Below are positions 42,971-53,453 of a stretch of 64,000 bases of DNA, piece after piece. Within the stretch, counting starts at the first letter, position 1. Every line of letters begins with the position of its first letter. Source of the stretch: Streptomyces monashensis (GTDB taxonomy: Bacteria > Actinomycetota > Actinomycetes > Streptomycetales > Streptomycetaceae); contig NZ_MLYO01000065.1 of the NCBI RefSeq assembly GCF_001866665.1, positions 1-64,000 of the forward strand, in the 5' to 3' direction. The position numbers and the translations under genes are program-made. The notes under the pieces were generated by a model, which was not told the origin of the DNA, ran no database searches, and saw nothing but the letters and a program-made list of their open reading frames with translations.

Positions 42971-43846
42971 TTACCGTTGGGGAACGACCGCGACCGGGCA
43001 CTGGGCATGGTGCAGGAGTGCATGGCTCACGCGGCCGAGCTGGAATCCGAAGGTCCTCGTTCGGCGCCGGGCCCCGACGATCACCAGGTCGGCGGCGGCC
43101 GACCGGTCCACGAGGATCTTGGCGGCTGGTCCCTCCGGCGTCGCCGGGCGCGTCCGGACATGCGGATACTCGGCGATCGCGGCCTTGAGCCGAGCGTCGA
43201 CGACAGCGGAGGCACGCTCCCCGTACGTGTCCGCCGGCCCTCCTGTACGTATCCGGTTGCCGTTCCTGTCGAAGGCGGGCCTGCGCCAGGCATGCACCAC
43301 GTCCAGGACACAGCCGCGCACTTCGGCCTCCCGGAAGGCGTACCGCACGGCCTCGGTGCTCGTGTCGTCGGCGTCACCGATGCCCAGCAGGATCCGCTCA
43401 TGCGTGCCCGCGAGCCCCGCCGGATCGCCCCGGACGACGATCACCGGGCAGTGTGCACGGGCCGACACGGCCAGACCCACCGACCCGAGAAGCAGTCCCT
43501 TGACCTCGCCCCGGCCACGCGAACCCGTCACGAGCGTGAAGGCCTGGCCACTCTCGTGAACGAGAGCGGCCACCGGGTCCTCCGGGATGATGTCGGTGGT
43601 GACCTTGACATCCGGGTTGCGCCGTTCGGCGCGATCGGCCGCCGAAGCCACGATGTGCTCGGCCAGCACCTGCTCGGAAGGGCGCCCCGGGCCCACCGAG
43701 GGGAGGCCGGCCTCATAGCGCTCCCACAGGGAGGCGTACACGAGCCGCATCGGGGCACCGTGACGCACGGCCTCGTCCACGGCCCAGTCGACCGCCGTCA
43801 GACACGAGTCCGATCCGTCGACGCCCACCACCAGAGGGAGTGTCAT
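42971..43846 (-). CDS. Universal stress protein, tandem UspA domains
   Basis: 291 residues. Domain 1: LPLVVGVDGSDSCLTAVDWAVDEAVRHGAPMRLVYASLWERYEAG ... FTLVTGSRGRGEVKGLLLGSVGLAVSARAHCPVIVV. Domain 2: RILLGIGDADDTSTEAVRYAFREAEVRGCVLDVVHAW ... LVIVGARRRTRTFGFQLGRVSHALLHHAQCPVAVV. The ATG at 43846 has AAAGGTGG upstream. It is the intact relative of the truncated USP at 21368. A palindrome identical to that at 61908 lies 104 nt upstream, inside the gap to the hydrogenase protease gene. Confidence 0.9.
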   Translation of the reverse strand: MTLPLVVGVDGSDSCLTAVDWAVDEAVRHGAPMRLVYASLWERYEAGLPSVGPGRPSEQVLAEHIVASAADRAERRNPDVKVTTDIIPEDPVAALVHESGQAFTLVTGSRGRGEVKGLLLGSVGLAVSARAHCPVIVVRGDPAGLAGTHERILLGIGDADDTSTEAVRYAFREAEVRGCVLDVVHAWRRPAFDRNGNRIRTGGPADTYGERASAVVDARLKAAIAEYPHVRTRPATPEGPAAKILVDRSAAADLVIVGARRRTRTFGFQLGRVSHALLHHAQCPVAVVPQR

Positions 43847-43950
43847 CGTCCCCACCACCTTTCCTGGTGCCTGGCGTACGGCACGTGGGGGTGACCTTCA
43901 CCGTCGCATCCCCGTGGCACAGGTCGCGAGGGCGGTTCGACCCGTGCCGG

Positions 43951-43965
43951 GGGACCTTCGGCCCC
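43951..43965. promoter_or_regulatory. Candidate DosR/OsdR-like operator
   Basis: GGGACCTTCGGCCCC, exactly the same 15 bases as at 61908-61922. It lies 104 nt upstream of the tandem USP start, directly after the hydrogenase protease stop. Confidence 0.6.
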
Positions 43966-43966
43966 G

Positions 43967-44446
43967 CTACCGCTCGTGGTTTCGCTCGTACGCCTGCCGC
44001 ACGGAGGCGGCGACCCGGTCGGCCAATCCCGGAAGCGCCGACCGCACCGCTTCGCTCAGGCGCGCACCGAGTTCGACGTCGGCCACCTCCATGGCGTGCA
44101 CCACGAGACTCGACGGCAGCTGGTCGAGGGCCTCCGCCAGGGCGAGGCACTCCCCGAGGCCGAGCGCATGCGTACTCGCCGCACCCGCTGTTCGGGCGGC
44201 CGCGTCCGCCACCGTGAGGGTGTGCAGCTGCCCTGGCCGGCTCGGCCGAGCGCGGAGCGCTTCCACCACGACCACCGTGTCAGCGCCGCGCCACAGGTCG
44301 AGCATGCGGGCAGGTTCACCATCGCTGACCGCCAGGACGGTTCCGTCGGGAACCCGGCCCCGCAAGGCCTCCACGGCTGCCGGGCCGACCCCGTCGTCAC
44401 CGCGCAGGGGATTGCCCACGCCGATCACCACGACCCGCGCGCTCAT
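43967..44446 (-). CDS. [NiFe]-hydrogenase maturation endopeptidase
   Basis: A 159-residue protease of the HycI/HyaD/HoxW family. It has VVVIGVGNPLRGDDGVGPAAVEALRG with the nickel-recognition Asp, and the second acidic region WRGADTVVVVEALRARPSRPGQLHTL, where the usual D-A is E-A. HAMEVADVELGARL provides the conserved His. It trims the C-terminal extension of the large subunit after nickel insertion. ATG at 44446 overlaps the large-subunit stop (ATGA), making it the last gene of the hydrogenase operon. The other maturation genes (hypABCDEF) are not in the window. Confidence 0.85.
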   Translation of the reverse strand: MSARVVVIGVGNPLRGDDGVGPAAVEALRGRVPDGTVLAVSDGEPARMLDLWRGADTVVVVEALRARPSRPGQLHTLTVADAAARTAGAASTHALGLGECLALAEALDQLPSSLVVHAMEVADVELGARLSEAVRSALPGLADRVAASVRQAYERNHER

Positions 44447-45789
44447 GCACGTTCCACGGTGACGTCGAGGAAGTGCGCGGCACAGGAGATGCAGGGATCA
44501 TGGTTGCGGATGGCCCGTTCGCAGAGACGAGTCAGTTCCTCGTCGTCGGCGGCGGGCCCGGGCCCGTCGAGGCGAGCCTGGACAGCCCTGCGCACGTCCT
44601 CCTCGATGGCCGTCTGGTTCTGGGCCGTGGGCGGGACGATGCGAGCCTCGGTGAGCGTGCCGTCCTCCGTGAGCGCGTAGCGGTGGTACAGCAGGCCCCG
44701 GGGCGCCTCCGTGGCCCCGACGCCCGCGCCCCGGCGGGGCGGGACCTCGACGGCCGGCCGTGGAGGTCGTTCGTATCCGTCGATGATCCGCAAAGCCTCC
44801 TCCACGGCCTGCACCACTTCGACGGCCCGTACGACGATGCTGCGGAAGGGGTTGTCGCAGATGGCGCCGGCCGCGGGATCACCGAGACCGGCTTCCCCCG
44901 CCGCCTCGGCGGCCACGGGATGCAGCCACTGGCCGTTGATCGCGTAGCGGGCCAGCGGGCCGGTGAGGTAGCGGCGGCCGTCGAGCGTGGCCGTCAGGGC
45001 GGTGGAGTGCGGTACCTGCCCTTCCCGGACGTGCTGTTCGAAGTCGGACAGGAGGATCGGGCGCGGCGCCCGGCCGTTGTCACCAGCGGCCATGACGGCC
45101 GGTGTTCCGGTGTCGACGGCATACCGGCCGGGGTCGCGCAGCGCGAACAGGTCGTGGTCGCACACCGCGTCGGGGAAGTCGAACGCCGCCACCCAGCGGA
45201 CGGTCTCCAGCGCGTCATCCCGGGCTTGCCGCAGCCGTTCCGCCAGTGGGCGTAGCTCGTCCGGTGTCGGCGTCCGGTAGAAGCCGCCGATCCGGACGTT
45301 GACCGGGTGGATGGGGCGGCCGCCGAGTTGTTCGACGATCGCGTTGCCGGCCTGCTTGAGCCTCAGGCCGCGCTCGACGGCGGCTCGTTGGTCGCGGGCG
45401 AGTTCCACGACATCGGCACGCCCCAGGAAGTCCGGGGCATGCAAGAGGTAGATGTGCAGCGTGTGGCTCTCGATCCACTCGCCGCAGTACAGCAGGCGGC
45501 GCAGCTGCGCGAGGGGGCCGTCGACCGTGACGCCGCAGGCGTTCTCGATCGCCTGGCAGGCGCTCATCTGGTAGGCGACCGGGCAGATACCGCAGATGCG
45601 GGCGGTGATGTCAGGGGGTTCGGTGTGGCCCCGGCCGGTCAGGAAGGCCTCGAAGAAGCGTGGGGGTTCGTAGATGCGCAGCCGCGTCTCGGCGACCGTG
45701 TCACCCTCGACGCGCAGGTGGAGGGCAGCCTCGCCTTCCACCCTGGCCAGCACGTCCAGCCGCAGGAAGCGGGTTCCGCGATGGTTCAT
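44443..45789 (-). CDS. hyhL: [NiFe]-hydrogenase large subunit (group 3b-like, alpha)
   Basis: 448 residues; carries the Ni-Fe(CN)2CO site. N-terminal ligand motif RICGICPVAYQMSACQAIENACG and C-terminal ligand motif NHDPCISCAAHFLDVTVERA, where about nine residues after the His are expected to be removed by the protease encoded next. Other signatures: LARVEGEAALHL, GRPIHPVNVRIGGFYR and DNPFRSIVVRAVEVVQAVEEALRIIDGYERP. The alpha/delta/gamma/beta gene set identifies a cytosolic bidirectional NAD(P)-linked group 3b enzyme. The M. smegmatis Hyh enzyme of this group is DosR-controlled and produces H2 during hypoxia. ATG at 45789. Confidence 0.92.
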   Translation of the reverse strand: MNHRGTRFLRLDVLARVEGEAALHLRVEGDTVAETRLRIYEPPRFFEAFLTGRGHTEPPDITARICGICPVAYQMSACQAIENACGVTVDGPLAQLRRLLYCGEWIESHTLHIYLLHAPDFLGRADVVELARDQRAAVERGLRLKQAGNAIVEQLGGRPIHPVNVRIGGFYRTPTPDELRPLAERLRQARDDALETVRWVAAFDFPDAVCDHDLFALRDPGRYAVDTGTPAVMAAGDNGRAPRPILLSDFEQHVREGQVPHSTALTATLDGRRYLTGPLARYAINGQWLHPVAAEAAGEAGLGDPAAGAICDNPFRSIVVRAVEVVQAVEEALRIIDGYERPPRPAVEVPPRRGAGVGATEAPRGLLYHRYALTEDGTLTEARIVPPTAQNQTAIEEDVRRAVQARLDGPGPAADDEELTRLCERAIRNHDPCISCAAHFLDVTVERA

Positions 45790-45814
45790 GCGAGCCTTTC
45801 CGGGCGGGGGTCCG

Positions 45815-46663
45815 TCAGGCCGGAGGGCCCTGTCGCTCCTCGGCCGCGAGGTCGGGTACGGGGGCATATTCCGGCGACGCGGCGTTGAAGGTGCGGAAGA
45901 CACGCTGGACATCCCGCTCGCTCATCCCGTCGTGGCGCAACTGGGCGACCATGGAGCGCAGATTGGGTTTGCTCGACGGTCCGAAACAGCCGTAGCAGCC
46001 GCGTCCGTAGGCGGGGCAGATGGCACCGCACCCCGCGTGCGTGACCGGGCCCAGACAGGGAGTGCCGTGGGCCACGGTGATGCAGGTGGTGCCGCGCCTC
46101 TTGCACTCGAAGCAGACGCTGTGATGGGAGATCTGGGGCCTGCGGCCGGCCAGGTAGGCGGTGATGACCTCGATGAGCTGACGGCGGTCGATGGGGCACC
46201 CGCGAAGCTCGAAGTCGACCGGCACATGGGCCGAGATCGGTGTCGAGGTCTCCAGGGTGGCGATGTACTCCGGCCGGGCGTAGACGGCGGCGAGGAAGTC
46301 GTCGACGTCGGCGAAGTTGCGCAGTGCCTGGACACCGCCCGCGGTGGCGCAGGCGCCGATGGTCACCAGATACCGGGAGATGCGGCGGACGTGCTGGATC
46401 CGCTCGGCGTCCTCGGCGGTGGTGATCGACCCCTCGACCAGGGAGAGGTCGTACGGTCCCCGGCCATCCAGCTGCGCGCGTTCTCTGTCGGCGCCCTCGG
46501 CTGGGGTCATCTCCAGGAAGTGGTCGATCCGTACCCGCTCGGTGAGTCCGAGAAGTTCGTCCTCGCAGTCCAGCAGGGTCAGCTGGCAGCCGTCGCAGGA
46601 GGCGAACTTCCACACGGCGAGCTTCGGCCGTGTGCGAATGACCGGGCCGAGGTCGGTGACCAT
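45815..46663 (-). CDS. hyhS: [NiFe]-hydrogenase small subunit (delta)
   Basis: 282 residues with Fe-S relay ligands: KFASCDGCQLTLLDCEDELL (proximal cluster), TIGACATAGGVQALRNFADV, ELRGCPIDRRQLIEVI, then CFECKRRGTTCITVAHGTPCLGPVTHAGCGAICPAYGRGCYGCFGP for two more clusters. No Tat signal peptide, consistent with a cytoplasmic group 3 enzyme. ATG at 46663, one base after the gamma-subunit stop, 25 nt before the large subunit. Confidence 0.92.
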   Translation of the reverse strand: MVTDLGPVIRTRPKLAVWKFASCDGCQLTLLDCEDELLGLTERVRIDHFLEMTPAEGADRERAQLDGRGPYDLSLVEGSITTAEDAERIQHVRRISRYLVTIGACATAGGVQALRNFADVDDFLAAVYARPEYIATLETSTPISAHVPVDFELRGCPIDRRQLIEVITAYLAGRRPQISHHSVCFECKRRGTTCITVAHGTPCLGPVTHAGCGAICPAYGRGCYGCFGPSSKPNLRSMVAQLRHDGMSERDVQRVFRTFNAASPEYAPVPDLAAEERQGPPA

Positions 46664-46664
46664 G

Positions 46665-47483
46665 TCACAACTCCCTCACGAGGAGCAGGTCTGCCACGCG
46701 GTCGTAACCGACGACCGGCCCGTCCCGGCACAGCAGGAGCGGACCGAGCTGGCAGTGGCCGCAGTGGCCGGTGGCGCAGTGCATGTTGCGTTCCAGGGAC
46801 ACCTGGATACGGTGCGGGGCCAGGCCCCGGGTCACGAGGTCGCGAGCGCTGTGACGCATCATCACCTCAGGCCCACACACCAACGCGCAGGTCCGTTCGG
46901 GGCGCAGATCGAGGCGGTCCAGGAGCGTGGTGACCACGCCCACCGCGCCCTGCCAGCCCGGGGCGGGCCGGTCGACGGTCACCTCCACACGCGCCTGGCC
47001 CCGCCAGCTCTCGATCTCGTCGCGGTAGACCAGATCGGCAGGGGTACGGGCGCCGACGAGGACCGCGAGCGGGCCGTACGCCGCCTGCCGGTCCAGGACG
47101 GCGTGGACGACCGGCCGCAACGGTGCCAGACCGATGCCGCCGGCGACGATCAGAACATCGTGGCCGACCGCCGCTTCGAGGTCCCAGCCGGTGCCGTACG
47201 GCCCGCTGAGCCCGACGCCGTCACCCGGACGCAGTCGGCAGAGAGCGGCGGAGACCGCACCCACCGCACGCACGGTGTGTACGAGCCCTCCGTGGCGGCC
47301 CCGCAGGGCGCTGGCAGAGACGGGCACCTCACCGACCCCGAACGCGTAGATCATCGCGAACTGCCCCGGTGCGAAAGGCGGGAGTCTCCGTCCGGCCGAT
47401 ACCAGCTCGATCGACCGGGTGTCGCCGGTCTCGTCCCAGGTGCCGGCGACCCGGTACGGCAGCGGGGGCGTCACGGTGCTCAT
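46665..47483 (-). CDS. hyhG: Hydrogenase FAD/NAD(P)-binding reductase subunit (gamma)
   Basis: 272 residues, ferredoxin-NADP reductase-like. FAD domain (YRVAGTWDETGDTRSIELVS ... PFAPGQFAMIYAFGVGEVPVSASAL), NAD(P) domain (GHDVLIVAGGIGLAPLRPVVHAVL and CALVCGPEVMMRHSARDLVTRGLAPHRIQVSLERNMHCATGHCGHCQLGPLLLC). The last Cys set (C-x4-C-x2-C-x7-C) binds a [2Fe-2S] cluster. It passes electrons between NAD(P)H and the beta-subunit clusters. ATG at 47483 overlaps the beta-subunit stop. Confidence 0.9.
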   Translation of the reverse strand: MSTVTPPLPYRVAGTWDETGDTRSIELVSAGRRLPPFAPGQFAMIYAFGVGEVPVSASALRGRHGGLVHTVRAVGAVSAALCRLRPGDGVGLSGPYGTGWDLEAAVGHDVLIVAGGIGLAPLRPVVHAVLDRQAAYGPLAVLVGARTPADLVYRDEIESWRGQARVEVTVDRPAPGWQGAVGVVTTLLDRLDLRPERTCALVCGPEVMMRHSARDLVTRGLAPHRIQVSLERNMHCATGHCGHCQLGPLLLCRDGPVVGYDRVADLLLVREL

Positions 47484-48670
47484 GGTGGCTCCGGCGCCGA
47501 TGCCGATGCCGATGTCCCGGACTGTGTCCAGTCGTGCAGGGCGGCCGCTTCCTCGGTGATGTCGATGCCGACGGGGCACCACACGATGCAACGCCCGCAA
47601 CCCACACAGCCGGACGAGCCGAACTGGTCGTACCAGGTGCCGAGTTTGTGGGTCATCCACTGCCGGTAGCGGCTGCGCGAGGAGGCGCGGACCGGACCGC
47701 CGTGCAGCTGGGAGAAGTCCAGGTCGAAGCAGGAGTCCCACAGCCGCCACCGCTCCGCGTGGTCCCCGGTGAGGTCGGTGACGTCCTCAGTGGTGGTGCA
47801 GAAGCAGGTGGGGCACACCATGGTGCAGTTACCGCACGTCAGGCACCGCCCTGCGACGTCGTCCCAGCGGGGGGCGTCGAGGGTTCCGGCCATCAGCTCC
47901 CGCAGGTCGGCTTCGGGCATGGTCCGGCCCATGCGGTCCGCGGCGGCCGTGACGCCTGCGCGAGCCGTCTCCCGGGTTTCCGGGTCGGCAGGACGGGTGG
48001 GCAGTTCGGCCAGGATCTCCGCGCCTTCCTGGCTGCCGCTGCGCATCCAGAAGCGGTGCCCGTCCTCGTCGACCACTTCGGTCATCACCAGGTCGTAGCC
48101 GGGACCGGCAGCGGGTCCGGTGCCCATCGAGACGCAGAAGCACGTGGCGCCGGGCTCCGTGCACTCGACCACGATCAGCAGGGCCCCGGAACGCCGCCCC
48201 TCATAGCCGGAGTCCCGGTACGCCCCACCGGTCAGTACCCGGTCCTGGATGGCGATGGCCCTCAGATCGCAGGGGCGCACACCCAGGAACGCGTACCGAG
48301 GCGGCGTGTCCTGGTCTGCCGTGAAGACCAGCTCCCCCTCCACCCGGTCGGCACTCCATTCCCGCACTCGCACCGGGTGCAGGAAGGACTTCCACGACTG
48401 GGGACCCGCCGCGTTCGCGAAGGCCGCGCCGTCCGGCCGCTCCCGCAGCCGGTACCGCCCGGCCTCCAGCTCCACACCCCATCCGTACGGCAACTCGTCG
48501 GCCGACCGCAGCTCCGCCAGCACGATGGCGCCGTCCCGGGCGGTGGGTCCGACCACGGTGAAGCCGCGCCGGATCAGGACGTCCACGAGCGCGGCCATAC
48601 CGTCCTTGCCCATGACGAGCCCGTCGGACGCGGGCGGCTGGGAGGCATGCACATCGGCGTCGGTGCTCAT
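47480..48670 (-). CDS. hyhB: Hydrogenase 4Fe-4S electron-transfer subunit (beta)
   Basis: 396 residues; the first gene of the operon. N-terminal HydB-like domain (AFLGVRPCDLRAIAIQDRVL) and two C-terminal [4Fe-4S] ferredoxin motifs, CLTCGNCTMVCPTCFC and CVGCGRCIVWCPVGID. ATG at 48670 follows GAAGGAGGCCGGTC. A strong palindrome 117 nt upstream (48788-48802) is the likely control site of the whole operon hyhB-hyhG-hyhS-hyhL-protease. Confidence 0.9.
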   Translation of the reverse strand: MSTDADVHASQPPASDGLVMGKDGMAALVDVLIRRGFTVVGPTARDGAIVLAELRSADELPYGWGVELEAGRYRLRERPDGAAFANAAGPQSWKSFLHPVRVREWSADRVEGELVFTADQDTPPRYAFLGVRPCDLRAIAIQDRVLTGGAYRDSGYEGRRSGALLIVVECTEPGATCFCVSMGTGPAAGPGYDLVMTEVVDEDGHRFWMRSGSQEGAEILAELPTRPADPETRETARAGVTAAADRMGRTMPEADLRELMAGTLDAPRWDDVAGRCLTCGNCTMVCPTCFCTTTEDVTDLTGDHAERWRLWDSCFDLDFSQLHGGPVRASSRSRYRQWMTHKLGTWYDQFGSSGCVGCGRCIVWCPVGIDITEEAAALHDWTQSGTSASASAPEPP

Positions 48671-48787
48671 GACCGGCCTCCTTCGGCACAGCGGACGGCA
48701 CGTGGAGCCCCGCCGTCCCCTCACACCTACGATCGCAGCATTACCGCTGTGGCGCCGCGCCGACAGAGCCACATGGACACGTACCCG

Positions 48788-48802
48788 GGGTCCATTGGTC
48801 CC
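48788..48802. promoter_or_regulatory. Candidate DosR/OsdR-like operator of the hydrogenase operon
   Basis: GGGTCCATTGGTCCC; its reverse complement GGGACCAATGGACCC shares GGGACCAATGG with the 35301 site. 117 nt upstream of hyhB. Confidence 0.6.
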
Positions 48803-49007
48803 GGTGACCGGGTTCCGACAGTTGTGGTGGCAGAGAGCAACTACGGGCAGGCGATCCGGGACGGCGACGATCTCTCGCGGAGATGGGCGGGCTCAGGCTC
48901 CACCTGGTCCAGCCGGAGACCAGCTGGACCCGTGCGAGCTCGACGATCAGACGGCGGCGGCCCGTCCGCCCACGCCTCTCACCGAGGGCGGCGAGGGTGA
49001 CCGAATG

Positions 49008-49035
49008 CGGTCGGCGGTCGGCGGTCGGCGGTCGG
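49008..49035. repeat. Four perfect tandem copies of CGGTCGG
   Basis: Four consecutive 7-mers, directly upstream of the 49046 palindrome. A slippage-prone microsatellite-like tract in a promoter region. Confidence 0.7.
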
Positions 49036-49045
49036 CCCAGGAACA

Positions 49046-49059
49046 GGGACGAACGTCCC
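49046..49059. promoter_or_regulatory. Candidate DosR-type box, mycobacterial spacing
   Basis: GGGACGAACGTCCC, symmetric except for the two central bases. Half-site spacing (GGGAC-N4-GTCCC) is the same as the mycobacterial DosR box. 79 nt before the metal ATPase start. Confidence 0.6.
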
Positions 49060-49138
49060 CTGGCGTGCACTCGTAGTGCGGCGATGTCATGGAGAAGGAC
49101 CGACCCGAGAGTCATCGCACCCGGCACTCAGGTATGCC

Positions 49139-51465
49139 ATGAATGACCGACCCTCCCTCACGGCACAACTGCGTCGCTCGATCGCGGCGGGTGTGTCACC
49201 GCGGCTCGACCCCGTCCTGCTGGCCGTGACCGCGGCGGCCCTGATCGCTGGTGGCATCGCCTGGCTCATGGACGCCGGTGACTTGGCCGGTCTCTGCTGG
49301 GAACTGGGCACCCTCTTCGCCCTCGTTCCCGCGGTGGGGTGGGTGCTGGCCGCACTGCGGCAGGGCCGCACAGGTGTGGACCTCATCGCCGTCCTCGCGC
49401 TCGGCGGCACTCTGGCCGTGCACGAGTACCTGGCCGGTGCCCTGATCGCACTGATGCTGGCCACTGGCCGCACACTGGAGGCCGCAGCCCAGCGACGCGC
49501 CTCGCACGACCTGCGTACCTTGCTGGAACACGCACCACGCTCCGCACGCCGCCGCACTCGCGCCGGGGTGACCACGGTGCCGCTGGCGGAGGTCGCCGCC
49601 GGTGACCTGCTCGTCGTCGGCCCCTGGTTCCCGTCGACGGCCGCGTGGAGAGCGGCGCCGCGGTCCTCGACGAGTCGGTGCTCACCGGTGAGCCCCTGCA
49701 GGTCGAGCGGGCAGGCGGGGAAACCGTGCGCAGCGGCGTGGTCAACGCCGGAGGCGCCTTCGAGATGCGGGCCACGGCCACCGAGCACGACAGCACGTAC
49801 GCCGGGATCGTGCGACTGGCCCAGCAGGCCCGCGCCGGGTCCGCGCCGGTCGTGCGGCTGGCGGACCGGTACGCGGCCTGGTTCCTGCCGCTGTCCCTGG
49901 CGGTGGCGGGACTGGCGTGGCTGATCAGTGGTTCGGCCGTGCGAGCGGTCGCCGTACTCGTGGTCGCCACCCCGTGCCCGCTGCTGCTGGCGGCACCGGT
50001 CGCGATCGTCTCCGGTCTCTCCCGTGCTTCCCGCATCGGCGTCGTCATCCGCGACGGCGGCGCCTTGGAGAACCTGGGCCGCGCCCGCACCCTCCTGCTC
50101 GACAAGACCGGCACCCTCACCCGAGGCCGGCCCCGCGTTGTCGACGTCACCGCCGCCCCCGGCGTCAAACCCACGGAAGTCCTGCGCCTGGCGGCCTCCC
50201 TCGACCAGTACTCGCCCCACGTACTGGCCCAGGCCATCGTCGACGCCGCCCGGGACCGCAAGCTGGAGCTGTCGATCCCCTCCGATGTCACCGAGGAACC
50301 GGGCCGGGGCGCCACCGGCACCGCCGACGGGCACCGGCTTGGCATCGGCCGTATCGCCGCCGGCGAGGACCGGCCGTCCTGGGCCCGGGCGGTCGACAAG
50401 CGCGCCCTCCTCGACGGCGCGGCCGTCGCCTGGCTGACCTTCGACGGACACCTGGCCGGCGCCATCCTGCTGCGCGACCCGCTGCGCCCCGACGCACCGC
50501 GCACCCTGCGCCACCTGCGGGCGGCGGGCTTCGCGCGACTGCTGATGCTCACCGGTGACCGAAACGCACCCGCCCGCGAAGTCGCCACCATCCTCGGTCT
50601 GGACGACGTACGCGCCGAACTCTCCCCCGCCGACAAGGTCGCCACCGTACGGGCCGAAGGCGAACACGCGGTCACGGTGATGGTGGGCGACGGCGTCAAC
50701 GACGCGCCCGCCCTCGCCGCCGCCGACATCGGCGTCGCCATGGGCGCACGCGGCTCCACCGCCTCATCCGAAGCGGCCGACATCATCCTGACCACCAATC
50801 GCGTCGACCGACTCGCCGACGCCGTCGCCATCGCCCAACGCGCGCGGCGCATCGCCGTCCAGAGCGCCCTCGGCGGCATGCTGATGTCCCTGGCGGCCAT
50901 GGCCGCGGCCGCTGTCGGGCTGCTCCCGCCCGCCGCCGGCGCGCTGCTCCAGGAGGGCATCGACGTGGCCGTCATCCTGAACGCCCTGCGCGCCCTGCGA
51001 GTCGGCGAGGCCGCACGGCCGACCCTCGCTCCCGCTGCCGAGGCCCTCATCCACCGTTTCGCCGCCGAACACGAAGGGCTCCAGGACGTCCTCGAATCCG
51101 TCCGCGACACCGCCGACCGACTCTCCGACTCCCCTGGCCCCCAGGCCCTGGAAGCCGTCGAGGAGACCCACCGGCTGCTCATCGAGCGGCTCCTTCCGCA
51201 CGAGTACGCCGAGGAGCACGAGCTGTACCCGGCCCTCGCGCCGACGCTCGGCGGACCCGAGGCCACCGCCACCATGAGCCGTGCCCACACCGAAATAGAG
51301 CGTCTCTCCCGCCGCATCGCCATCCACCTGCAACTTGCCCACGCAAGCGGGGGCCTCTCCCCCGAGCAACTCGACGACCTGCGCTCCTGTCTGTACGGCC
51401 TGAACACGGTCCTGCGCCTGCACTTCACCCAGGAGGAGGAGAACTACTTCTCCCTCGCTCCCTGA
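49139..51465 (+). pseudogene. P1B-5-like metal ATPase with C-terminal hemerythrin domain, frameshifted
   Basis: The frame from the ATG at 49139 gives the N-terminal helices (LAVTAAALIAGGIAWLM; TGVDLIAVLALGGTLAVHEYLAGALIALMLATGRTLEAAA) up to GDLLVVGP. A deletion near 49623 removes the usual G-E and shifts the frame. The second frame runs to the end: SVLTGEPLQVERAGG, the ion motif VVATPCPLLLAAPVAIVSG (TPC), LLLDKTGTLTRGRP with the phosphorylated Asp, and VGDGVNDAPALAAADIGVAMG. From about 51050 comes a hemerythrin-like domain: RFAAEHEGLQDVL, LPHEYAEEHELYP, MSRAHTEIERLS, HFTQEEENYF. A TPC motif plus a hemerythrin tail is the hallmark of P1B-5 pumps linked to Ni/Fe. Either decayed or a sequencing error; everything else is intact. 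Confidence 0.82.
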
Positions 51466-51544
51466 ACGACGGCGTCATCAGCCTCCTCGTTCCGCCCCGG
51501 CAGGCGAGAAGGATGACGCGGATCTGAGCCGTCCGGCCGCGGAC

Positions 51545-51559
51545 GGGGCCCTTCGACCC
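51545..51559. promoter_or_regulatory. Candidate OsdR-like operator (weaker)
   Basis: GGGGCCCTTCGACCC, reverse complement GGGTCGAAGGGCCCC. 61 nt before the acyl-CoA synthetase that heads the pdh operon. Two arm mismatches. Confidence 0.4.
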
Positions 51560-51620
51560 AGTGCGGACGGGGCGAGCCGGGCGGATGGTTGAAAAGGGCC
51601 CGGAGGAAGGAGGGGCCGGC

Positions 51621-53449
<1,829 letters not shown>

Positions 53450-53453
<4 letters not shown>

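Larger units (their letters stand above)
48671..49138. other. Divergent control region between hydrogenase operon and metal ATPase
   Basis: No gene. It contains two candidate operators (48788-48802 for the hydrogenase side, 49046-49059 for the ATPase side) and a tandem heptamer at 49008-49035. The rest is featureless GC-rich DNA. Confidence 0.5.

Noticed and set aside
49087..51428. Long minus-strand ORFs across the P1B ATPase
   Set aside because: Antisense shadows; the plus strand carries all P-type ATPase and hemerythrin motifs.
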